From assembly GCF_042726155.1 (NCBI RefSeq), contig NZ_JBHXHV010000001.1, positions 806,001-870,000 on the forward strand: a DNA stretch of 64,000 nucleotides, in the 5' to 3' direction. This document shows positions 8,924-15,985 of the stretch, piece after piece. Source of the stretch: Leucobacter sp042726155. Its GTDB lineage: Bacteria > Actinomycetota > Actinomycetes > Actinomycetales > Microbacteriaceae. The position numbers and the translations under genes were made by a program. The first letter of the stretch is position 1, and the number at the start of each line of letters is the position of its first letter. The notes beneath the pieces are model-generated. The model was not told the origin of the DNA. It saw only the letters and a list, made by a program, of their open reading frames with translations, and searched no databases.

Positions 8924-10333
8924 ATGGCCATCGCACCCCTCACCCGCTCGCGCGACGATCGCGTGCTCGCGGGGGTGTGCGGCGGCCTGGCTACGCACCT
9001 CGGGGTGTCTGCGCAGGCGGTGCGCATCACGCTGCTTGCGCTCACTGTGCTCGGCGGCGCGGGTGCCGTGCTGTACCTGTGGCTCTGGCTCACGGTGCCG
9101 TGGGCGGGGGAGATCGACGGCATCGTTCCGTTGCGCCGCGCGCTCACGAAACCAGCTGGCGAGGGCGAACGACGCTGGATCGGGGCGGTTCCGGGAGTCC
9201 AGGATCCGGTGCCGGATCCGGAAGCGATTGTCGAGTCCGCGTCCATTGACGAACTTGACGTCGACCCCGCCGCTGGCCCCAAACCCGCCGCGGAGTCCAA
9301 ACCCGCCGTTGAGTCCAACCCCGCAGCGAAGCGCCAGCGGCGCGCTCGCTGGCCGATCGCCGAACTGCTGCTCGGGGTCGGGCTGCTGATCGCGGGTGTC
9401 GGCCTCGTGCTCGAGCGCACGGGCGTACACCTGCGCCTCGAACTTCTGCTGCCAGGCCTTGCCGTACTCGTCGGAGTTGGATTGACGTGGTGGCAGATCG
9501 CCGATCGCGATCGGCCCGATCGGAACGCGCTGCCTCGCGCCCTTGGCGCGCTCGCTCTCGTGGCCGTGGGGGTGCTGATGTTTTTCGTCACAGCCCGTGA
9601 GCCCAACGCCTGGACGGTCGTCGGCGCCGCGCTCGCCGTACTCGCCGGAGTCGCACTGGCGGCCGCGCCCTGGGTGCTCCGACTGAACCGCGAGCTGATG
9701 GCCGAGCGAGCGGCGCGGGCGCGAGAAGCCGAGCGCTCCGACATCGCCGCGCACCTGCACGACTCGGTGCTGCAGACGCTCGCACTGATCCAGCAGCGCT
9801 CGGAGCCGGGCAGTGAGGTGGCCCGCATCGCGCGTGGCCAAGAGCGAGAGCTGCGGGAATGGCTGTTTCGCGCGGCCGATGGAGCACCCGCACCGCATCT
9901 CGAAGCCGTCGACACCGAGCTGCGCACCCACGCGGCCGCGCTCGAGGCCGAGCACCCCGTTCGGTTCGAGGTCGTTGCGGTGGGCGCTGGCGAGGGGCTT
10001 ATTGCGCCAGCCCCAATCGTTGCAGCGGCGCGGGAAGCTATGTTGAACGCGGCCAGGCACGCTGGCGGTGACGTCACCGTGTTTCTCGAGGTGACCCAGG
10101 ATCGCCTCGCGATCGACGTCACCGACCGCGGCCCGGGGCTCGACCCGAGCAACCTGCCAGAGGGGCGGATGGGCGTGCGCGAGTCAATTCTCGGGCGTAT
10201 GCAGCGGGCGGGCGGGCGTGCACGCATCGTGCCCGGCCCCGGCGGAGGAACCTCCGTGCGCCTCGATATCCCGCGCGACACAGCGGACGCCACCCCAACC
10301 GAACCGACCGACGCACCCCAGGAGCGACCGTGA
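8924..10333 (+). CDS. PspC-domain sensor histidine kinase (NarL/LiaS-like)
   Basis: 469 residues. An N-terminal PspC domain (RSRDDRVLAGVCGGLATHLGVS) is followed by three to four membrane helices, a HisKA_3 dimerisation helix with His279 in IAAHLHDSVLQ, and a HATPase domain (MLNAARHAGG; DRGPGLDP). It likely senses membrane state and phosphorylates the NarL-type regulator whose gene overlaps it by 4 bases (10330-10333). TTTGAT at 8912-8917 sits six bases from the ATG, so it may be leaderless, though GGGGGA could also act as a ribosome site. The other PspC protein is divergent and begins 114 bases away. Confidence 0.9.
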   Translation: MAIAPLTRSRDDRVLAGVCGGLATHLGVSAQAVRITLLALTVLGGAGAVLYLWLWLTVPWAGEIDGIVPLRRALTKPAGEGERRWIGAVPGVQDPVPDPEAIVESASIDELDVDPAAGPKPAAESKPAVESNPAAKRQRRARWPIAELLLGVGLLIAGVGLVLERTGVHLRLELLLPGLAVLVGVGLTWWQIADRDRPDRNALPRALGALALVAVGVLMFFVTAREPNAWTVVGAALAVLAGVALAAAPWVLRLNRELMAERAARAREAERSDIAAHLHDSVLQTLALIQQRSEPGSEVARIARGQERELREWLFRAADGAPAPHLEAVDTELRTHAAALEAEHPVRFEVVAVGAGEGLIAPAPIVAAAREAMLNAARHAGGDVTVFLEVTQDRLAIDVTDRGPGLDPSNLPEGRMGVRESILGRMQRAGGRARIVPGPGGGTSVRLDIPRDTADATPTEPTDAPQERP

Positions 10334-11001
10334 CCCAAGACCAGCCCACGATTCGCATCGTCATCGTCGACGACCACCAGATCTTTCGCACGGGCCTGCG
10401 CGCGGAGCTCGGCGCCGAACTTGAGGTGGTCGGCGAGGCGGCGACGGTCGACGAGGCCGTGGCAGTCGTGACGGCCACCGTCCCCGATGTCGTGCTGCTC
10501 GACGTGCACCTGCCTGGCGGCGCGGGCGGTGGCGGTGCGGAGGTGCTGCAGCGGCTCGCTGCTCAGCCGACGTCGCGCGGCACGCGCGTGCTCGCGCTCA
10601 GCGTGTCAGACGCCGCCGACGACGTCGTGCAGGTGATTCGGGCGGGCGCCCGCGGCTACCTGACGAAGACCGCGTCGGGTGCCGAGGTGACGGCCGCGGT
10701 CGCGCGCGTGCACGGCGGCGACGCAGTCTTCTCGCCGAGGCTCGCGGGATTCGTGCTCGACGCGTTCGGAACAGGCGGCGGAGAGACGGCGGCACAGGAC
10801 GACGAGCTAGATCGGCTCACCGCCCGGGAGCAGGAGGTGATGCGCATGATTGCCCGAGGCTACGCGTATAAAGAAGTCGCCGCCGAGCTGTATCTCTCGG
10901 TCAAAACCGTCGAAACCCACGTGTCAAAGGTGCTGCGTAAACTGCAACTTTCCAACCGGCACGAACTCACCGCGTGGGCCCTTTCGCGCCGCTTGTTGTA
11001 G
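10330..11001 (+). CDS. NarL/LuxR-family response regulator
   Basis: 223 residues. The receiver domain has acidic residues in IVIVDDHQIF and the phospho-acceptor Asp58 in VVLLDVHLPGG. The C-terminal LuxR-type helix-turn-helix spans LTAREQEVMRMIARGYAYKEVAAELYLS onward. A flexible glycine-rich linker lies between. The start overlaps the PspC kinase stop (GTGA), so the pair is a two-component system. Targets may include the divergent PspC membrane-protein gene, but no operator could be recognised. Confidence 0.92.
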   Translation: MTQDQPTIRIVIVDDHQIFRTGLRAELGAELEVVGEAATVDEAVAVVTATVPDVVLLDVHLPGGAGGGGAEVLQRLAAQPTSRGTRVLALSVSDAADDVVQVIRAGARGYLTKTASGAEVTAAVARVHGGDAVFSPRLAGFVLDAFGTGGGETAAQDDELDRLTAREQEVMRMIARGYAYKEVAAELYLSVKTVETHVSKVLRKLQLSNRHELTAWALSRRLL

Positions 11002-11021
11002 TGTCCACGCTGGCGTCGGCG

Positions 11022-12623
11022 CTATTGCCAACCGGGCAGCCAGAGGTGCGCCCGCCAGAACCACTCGGCAATGGGCGCCCCCGACCACACCGGGAAGAAG
11101 AGCAGCGCCAGCGCCAGACAGAACACCAAGAACAACGCGGTCGCGATCCTCACCCCCAGCAGAGTCTCTGCCGAACCGCCGCCCGGGCCCAGAAGCTCGG
11201 GCGCGCTCGCCGCAGGCAAGTCTTCCGAGGCGCGCGCGCCGCCGACCTCGACCCGGGGGCGGATCGCCACCCGGCACAGCACGCCGAGCACTATGGCCAG
11301 CGCGAGCGCTGAGAACGGCGTGAGCACGACGGCGTAGAACTGAAACACCGCCGAGCGAGACAGCGTGAACACCCACGGCAGCCAGCCCGAGAGGTAGCCA
11401 ACGACGACGAACGCCCCCGCGGTGACGAACGGATCGGGCCCGCGGCGCGCACGCGCGATCACGAGCCACAGCAGGGCGACCAGCGCAATGACGCCTCCCC
11501 AGGTCACGAGTGGATTCGGGATCGGGCTGACCATAGCGGCGCACGCCGACCAGGGGCAGCCATCGCTTGGCCCCCAGTGCGCCTCATACATGCCTGTCGG
11601 GCGCAGCGCGAGCGGCCAGCTGAGCGGGTTCGCCGCGTAGGGGTGCGGTGCGCTGAGGGTGCGGTGCCACTCGAGCATGTCGGAGTGGTACTTCAGCAGC
11701 GCCGGCCACCACGCTTCCCCGCCGGTGCGGCCCCAGCCACCGGGCGTGAAAATCCAACCGGCCCAGCTCGCGAGGTAAGTGAGTACCGCAGAGGGCAGCG
11801 CGATCGCCGCGGTAATGACCGCCTGCAGCGCTGCGCGGCCCGCCGCAAAACGTTCACGCGTGCGCAGTCGCACCACGAGGTCGCGCACGGTCACGAAGAC
11901 GAGAAACGCGGCGAGCGGGTACAGGCCCGACCACTTGATCGCCGCTGCGGACCCGAATGCTACGCCGGCGGCGAGCAGCCAGGGCCGGCACCACAGCACG
12001 GCGATGCGGGGCCGCGTCGCGGGGAATGCGGCACTCGGACCGAGTGGCTGCGAGCGGGCGGAGGTCCACTCGATATCGCGCCACACGAAGAGCGCGCCGA
12101 GCACAATCGCGAGCGCGAGAAACCCGTCGAGCAGGCCCACCCGGCTCAGCACCACGTGCACGCCGTCGAGCGCGAGCAAGAGGCCGGCGACGCACGCGAT
12201 GGTGAGGCTGCGCGTGATGCGCCACCCGAGTCGCATCGTGACCGCGACCGTGAGTACGCCAGCGATCGCGACCGCACTGCGCCACCCCCACCCGGTGCCC
12301 GGGCCGAACGCCAGAATCCCGAGGCCGATCAGCCACTTGCCGAGCGGCGGGTGCACCGCGTAGGACGGATCGACAGAAAAACCGATGGCCCGCGAACCGC
12401 TCATATCCGGCTCCTCGTCGGGCCACGTCGTGGGGAATCCGTGGGCGAGCTGGCTGATGGCGTCGCGCACATAGTAGAGCTCATCGAACACGAGAGTGCC
12501 AGGGCGATCGAGAGCCCACAGCCGCAGGGCGGCAGCGATCATCAGCACCGCCGCGGGTGCGACCCAGGCCACCCACCGAGTTCTCGTCACATCAACAGCG
12601 TAGAGCGCAACGCCGATGGGCAC
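11022..12623 (-). CDS. pmt: Polyprenyl-phosphate-mannose protein mannosyltransferase (PMT family)
   Basis: 533 residues, a GT39 integral membrane enzyme that moves mannose from polyprenyl-phosphomannose to Ser/Thr of secreted proteins. The catalytic acidic motif is in LVFDELYYVRDA (around residue 47), followed by VHPPLGKWLIGLG. About eleven hydrophobic segments are visible, with a WW-rich extracytoplasmic loop (WHRTLSAPHPYAANPLSW). The start is uncertain: ATG 12623 leaves only ~20 bases to the divergent proS gene. The mannose donor would come from the synthase at 37996-38784. Confidence 0.9.
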   Translation of the reverse strand: MPIGVALYAVDVTRTRWVAWVAPAAVLMIAAALRLWALDRPGTLVFDELYYVRDAISQLAHGFPTTWPDEEPDMSGSRAIGFSVDPSYAVHPPLGKWLIGLGILAFGPGTGWGWRSAVAIAGVLTVAVTMRLGWRITRSLTIACVAGLLLALDGVHVVLSRVGLLDGFLALAIVLGALFVWRDIEWTSARSQPLGPSAAFPATRPRIAVLWCRPWLLAAGVAFGSAAAIKWSGLYPLAAFLVFVTVRDLVVRLRTRERFAAGRAALQAVITAAIALPSAVLTYLASWAGWIFTPGGWGRTGGEAWWPALLKYHSDMLEWHRTLSAPHPYAANPLSWPLALRPTGMYEAHWGPSDGCPWSACAAMVSPIPNPLVTWGGVIALVALLWLVIARARRGPDPFVTAGAFVVVGYLSGWLPWVFTLSRSAVFQFYAVVLTPFSALALAIVLGVLCRVAIRPRVEVGGARASEDLPAASAPELLGPGGGSAETLLGVRIATALFLVFCLALALLFFPVWSGAPIAEWFWRAHLWLPGWQ

Positions 12624-12632
12624 GGCGAGGGA

Positions 12633-12638
12633 TACGAT
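12633..12638 (+). promoter_or_regulatory. -10 box (TACGAT) of leaderless proS
   Basis: TACGAT ends six bases before the GTG at 12645. No ribosome site is visible. The same box and spacing recur at the SRAP gene (43331-43336). Confidence 0.5.
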
Positions 12639-12644
12639 GGTGTG

Positions 12645-14426
12645 GTGATTACGCGGCTCAGCTCATACTTCTTGAAGACCCTCCGTGAAGATCCCGCTGA
12701 CGCAGAGGTGGCAAGCCACAAGCTGCTCGTGCGCGCGGGGTACATTCGGCGTCAGGCACCGGGCATCTTCGGTTGGATGCCGCTGGGGCTGCGCGTGAAG
12801 GGCAAGCTCGAGCAGATCATCCGCGAAGAGATGCTCGCTTCGGGCGCGCACGAGGTGCACTTCCCGGGCTTGCTGCCCCGTGAGCCCTACGAGGCATCGG
12901 GTCGCTGGGAAGAATACGGCGAGGCCCTCTTCCGCCTGCAGGATCGCCACGGCGCCGATTACCTGCTCGCTCCGACGCACGAAGAGGTCTTCACCAACAT
13001 GGTGAAAGACATCGTCACGTCGTACAAGGACCTGCCGCTCGCGCTGTTCCAGATCCAAGACAAGTACCGCGACGAGGCACGGCCGCGCGCAGGCCTGCTG
13101 CGCGGGCGCGAGTTCACGATGAAAGACGCGTACTCGTTTGACGCGACCGACGCGGGCCTCGATGCCAGCTATGAGCGTCAGCGCGACGCCTACAAGCGCA
13201 TCTTCTCGCGGCTCGGGCTCGAATACGTGATCGTCTCGGCTGATGCGGGCGCCATGGGCGGTTCGCGCAGCGAGGAGTTCCTGCTGCCCACGCCGATCGG
13301 TGAGGACACGTTCGTGCGTTCGGCTGGCGGTTACGCCGCAAACGTCGAGGCGTACCGCACTCCGGCGCCCGCGGCACTGCCGATTGACGGTCAGCCCGCC
13401 GCTCGAGTCTTCGATTCGCCCGAGACACCGACCATCGAGACGCTCGTCGCGCACACGAACGCGGCGCTGCCGCGCGAGGACGGTCGGGAGTGGACCGCGG
13501 CCGACACGCTCAAGAACCTCGTGCTCGCGGTGACGCCAGTCGGTGGCGAGCGCGAGATCGTGGTCGTCGGGATTCCGGGCGACCGCGACGCAGACATGAA
13601 GCGCGCCGAGGTGGCGTTCGCCGGTGCCGATGTCGAGCCCGCGACCGCCGCAGATCTCGCGCGTCACCCCGGCCTTGTGAAGGGGTACATCGGGCCCGCT
13701 CACGTAGCCGCGTCCGGCGAGGTTTCCGCGGCGCTTGGCGCCGAGAGCTCGACCGGCCTGCGGTACCTCGTCGACCCCCGAGTCGTCGATGGCACCGCCT
13801 GGGTCACCGGGGCGAACGTCGATGAACAGCACGTCGCACACCTGGTGTTCGGCCGTGACTTCTCGGCCGACGGCGTCGTCGAGATCGCGAGTGTGCGCGA
13901 CGGCGACGAGGCCCCCGACGGCTCCGGCCCGATCGAGACCGCTCGCGGCATGGAGATCGGCCATATCTTCCAGCTCGGCCGCAAGTACGCCGAGGCGCTC
14001 GGCCTCAAGGTGCTCGATGAGAACGGCAAGCTCGTCACCGTGACGATGGGTTCGTACGGCATCGGTGTGACGCGCATCATGGCGATTCTCGCTGAGCTGC
14101 ACCACGACGACCGCGGGCTGATCTGGCCAGAAGCCGTCGCGCCGTTCAACGTGCACGTCGTTGCGACCGGCCGCGATGCTGCCGTCTACGAGGTCGCTGA
14201 GGCGCTCGTTGCGACGCTCGACGGTGCGGGCGTCGAGGTCATGTTCGACGACCGCCCGAAGGTGTCGCCCGGTGTGAAGTTCGGCGACGCCGAGCTGCTC
14301 GGCGTGCCGAAGGTCGTCGTCGTTGGTCGTGACGCTGCCGAGGGCTTCGCAGAGGTCTGGGATCGCGCAGCAGGCACGAAAGACAAGGTCGCGATCACAG
14401 AGATCCCGGCGCTGTTCGGCGCGTGA
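12645..14426 (+). CDS. proS: Prolyl-tRNA synthetase
   Basis: 593-residue class II aminoacyl-tRNA synthetase of the bacterial type, charging tRNA-Pro in the cytoplasm. The start ITRLSSYFLKTLREDPADAEVASHKLL and RAGYIRRQAPGIFGWMPLGLRV are diagnostic. Class II motif 2 lies in IQDKYRDEARPRAGLLRGREFTMKDAYSFD and motif 3 in SYGIGVTRIMAILAE. The inserted editing domain spans about 220-400 and the C-terminus is an anticodon-binding domain. Two adjacent GTG codons (12642, 12645) are possible; 12645 best fits the leaderless -10 spacing. The open frame continues far upstream but that part is antisense to the mannosyltransferase. Confidence 0.96.
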   Translation: MITRLSSYFLKTLREDPADAEVASHKLLVRAGYIRRQAPGIFGWMPLGLRVKGKLEQIIREEMLASGAHEVHFPGLLPREPYEASGRWEEYGEALFRLQDRHGADYLLAPTHEEVFTNMVKDIVTSYKDLPLALFQIQDKYRDEARPRAGLLRGREFTMKDAYSFDATDAGLDASYERQRDAYKRIFSRLGLEYVIVSADAGAMGGSRSEEFLLPTPIGEDTFVRSAGGYAANVEAYRTPAPAALPIDGQPAARVFDSPETPTIETLVAHTNAALPREDGREWTAADTLKNLVLAVTPVGGEREIVVVGIPGDRDADMKRAEVAFAGADVEPATAADLARHPGLVKGYIGPAHVAASGEVSAALGAESSTGLRYLVDPRVVDGTAWVTGANVDEQHVAHLVFGRDFSADGVVEIASVRDGDEAPDGSGPIETARGMEIGHIFQLGRKYAEALGLKVLDENGKLVTVTMGSYGIGVTRIMAILAELHHDDRGLIWPEAVAPFNVHVVATGRDAAVYEVAEALVATLDGAGVEVMFDDRPKVSPGVKFGDAELLGVPKVVVVGRDAAEGFAEVWDRAAGTKDKVAITEIPALFGA

Positions 14427-14433
14427 CGCAAGT

Positions 14434-14461
14434 GCCGAGCCTGCTTGACTAACGGCTCGGT
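14434..14461 (+). terminator. Hairpin after proS
   Basis: 7-bp stem CCGAGCC/GGCTCGG plus a G-T pair, 12-base loop, directly after the proS stop. It overlaps the candidate nusA promoter. Confidence 0.5.
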
Positions 14462-14495
14462 GCGTTACCCTGGTGGTTCGCCCGCTCGCGCGGGC
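14445..14495 (+). promoter_or_regulatory. Candidate nusA promoter and leader hairpin
   Basis: TTGACT (14445-14450) and TACCCT (14466-14471) have a short 15-base spacer. A 6-bp GC hairpin (14480-14495, loop TCGC) follows in the leader of the nusA mRNA. Confidence 0.4.
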
Positions 14496-14535
14496 AATAT
14501 CTGAATAGACATTTCAATACCCCAGGAGGCCACTC

Positions 14536-15531
14536 GTGAAGATCGAACTCGTCACGCTGCGACAGCTCGAGCGTGAGAAGGAAATTCCCTTCGACGAACT
14601 GATCGAGATTATCGAGCAGGCAATCCAGTCGGCGTACCTGCGTCACGCGGAGAACCAGAAGTTGCCCGTGCCCCGCGAGAGCGACGTGCGCGTCACACTT
14701 GATCGCAAGACCGGCGAGATCTCGGTGCTGATTCCCGAGCTCGATGACGACGGTCAGGTGATCGGTGAAGCATTCGTGACGACCGACGAGTTCGGCCGCG
14801 TTGCCTCGAGTGCGGCCAAGCAGGTCATTAACCAGCGCCTGCGCGATCTGACCGACGATGCGGTTCTCGGCAACTTCAAGGACAAAGAAGGCCAGATCGT
14901 TTCTGGTGTCGTGCAGCAGGGACCCAATCCGCGCATGGTGCACATTGACCTCGGCGAACTCGAGGCGATCCTGCCCCCAGAGGAGCAAATCCCGGGCGAA
15001 AGCTACGCGCACGGTACCCGACTGCGCGTCTATGTGACGAGCGTCTCCAAGGGCACCAAGGGCCCGCAGGTCATCGTCTCGCGCACGCACCCGGGTCTCG
15101 TGCGGAAGCTCTTCGAACGGGAAGTGCCAGAGCTCGCTGAGGGGCTCGTCGAGATCGTGTCGCTTGCGCGCGAGGCCGGTCACCGTACCAAGGTCGCTGT
15201 GCGGGCAAAGCAGGCAGGGATCAATGCGAAGGGCACCTGCATCGGCGAGATGGGCAGCCGCGTGCGCGCTGTCATGAGCGAGCTCGGCGAAGAGAAGATC
15301 GACATCGTTGACTACGCGCCTGAACTGCCCGCATTTGTCGCGAACGCGCTGTCGCCCGCAAAGGTTACCGACGTGTTCATGCTGAACGAATCGCTGAAGC
15401 AGGTGCGTGCGCTCGTTCCCGATTTCCAGCTCTCGCTCGCCATTGGCAAGGAGGGGCAGAACGCCCGCCTCGCTGCAAAGTTGACGGGCGCGAAGATCGA
15501 CATCCAGCCCGATTCGATCATGAACGACTAA
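14536..15531 (+). CDS. nusA: Transcription termination/antitermination factor NusA
   Basis: 331 residues, the short actinobacterial form without the C-terminal acidic repeats. The N-terminal RNA polymerase-binding domain spans about 1-130, the S1 domain about 135-205 (IVSGVVQQGPNPRMVHIDLGE) and two KH domains about 205-330 (IGEMGSRVRAVMSELGEEKID; LAIGKEGQNARLAAKLTGAKI). It modulates pausing and termination by RNA polymerase. GTG start with CCAGGAGG six to eight bases upstream. Unusually for this operon, no rimP gene precedes it; proS ends 109 bases away. ylxR and infB follow. Confidence 0.96.
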   Translation: MKIELVTLRQLEREKEIPFDELIEIIEQAIQSAYLRHAENQKLPVPRESDVRVTLDRKTGEISVLIPELDDDGQVIGEAFVTTDEFGRVASSAAKQVINQRLRDLTDDAVLGNFKDKEGQIVSGVVQQGPNPRMVHIDLGELEAILPPEEQIPGESYAHGTRLRVYVTSVSKGTKGPQVIVSRTHPGLVRKLFEREVPELAEGLVEIVSLAREAGHRTKVAVRAKQAGINAKGTCIGEMGSRVRAVMSELGEEKIDIVDYAPELPAFVANALSPAKVTDVFMLNESLKQVRALVPDFQLSLAIGKEGQNARLAAKLTGAKIDIQPDSIMND

Positions 15532-15586
15532 CTGCCGAACACGAATATTCGGCTCCACGTCGCTGCGGCGGCTGGGGGAGCCGTGA

Positions 15587-15624
15587 CCGGTTGTGGCCCT
15601 GCCTGAGAGCGGGGCCACAACCGG
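15587..15624 (+). terminator. Strong hairpin between nusA and ylxR
   Basis: Perfect 13-bp stem (15587-15599 with 15612-15624), 12-base loop, no U tract. A weaker 6-bp stem (15551-15556 with 15577-15582) precedes it. It could be a partial terminator or an mRNA-processing or attenuation element within the operon. Confidence 0.55.
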
Positions 15625-15652
15625 CAGTGCTGAATGTGGGGAAGCTGGTAAG

Positions 15653-15910
15653 ATGGTTCCGGTTCGGACCTGTGTCGCGTGTCGCAAACATGCGCCGCGC
15701 ACGGAATTGCTGCGAGTGGTGCTGCACGAAGATCGACTAGTCGTCGATGATCGCGCGGTTCTGCCGGGGCGAGGCGCCTGGGTACATCCCAAGCATCAGT
15801 GTCTGGATCGTGCAGTGACGAGAGGAATCCTCCTCCGGGCACTGCGAGTGTCGGGGAAGCCCGACACGAGTCCCTTAGAGAACAGGCTGAAAACACTCAT
15901 GGACAACTAA
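15653..15910 (+). CDS. ylxR: YlxR family RNA-binding protein
   Basis: 85 residues of the DUF448/YlxR family: MVPVRTCVACRKHAPRTELLRVV, then GRGAWVHPKHQCLDRAV. The CxxC-like start and the GRGAWVHP motif are the family signature. The protein is a small nucleic-acid-binding factor, reported in some bacteria as a modulator of transcription or RNase P; its role here is not shown. It sits in its conserved place between nusA and infB. The ATG at 15653 is chosen because family homology starts there; the open frame extends 20 codons upstream across the hairpin. Confidence 0.9.
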   Translation: MVPVRTCVACRKHAPRTELLRVVLHEDRLVVDDRAVLPGRGAWVHPKHQCLDRAVTRGILLRALRVSGKPDTSPLENRLKTLMDN

Positions 15911-15985
15911 TGAGCGGCTCACGATGAAGCCCGTCGGCTAATTAATGGTTCTCGCCTGTCTGGCGTGAACCCAGACAGGAGAAAT

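Noticed and set aside
8749..10509. 586-codon antisense frame across the PspC kinase
   Set aside because: Ser/Ala/Arg-rich shadow; the sense strand encodes a recognisable kinase.
11577..12641. 355-codon N-terminal extension of proS
   Set aside because: It is antisense to the protein mannosyltransferase and has no relation to prolyl-tRNA synthetase; the true start is at 12642/12645.
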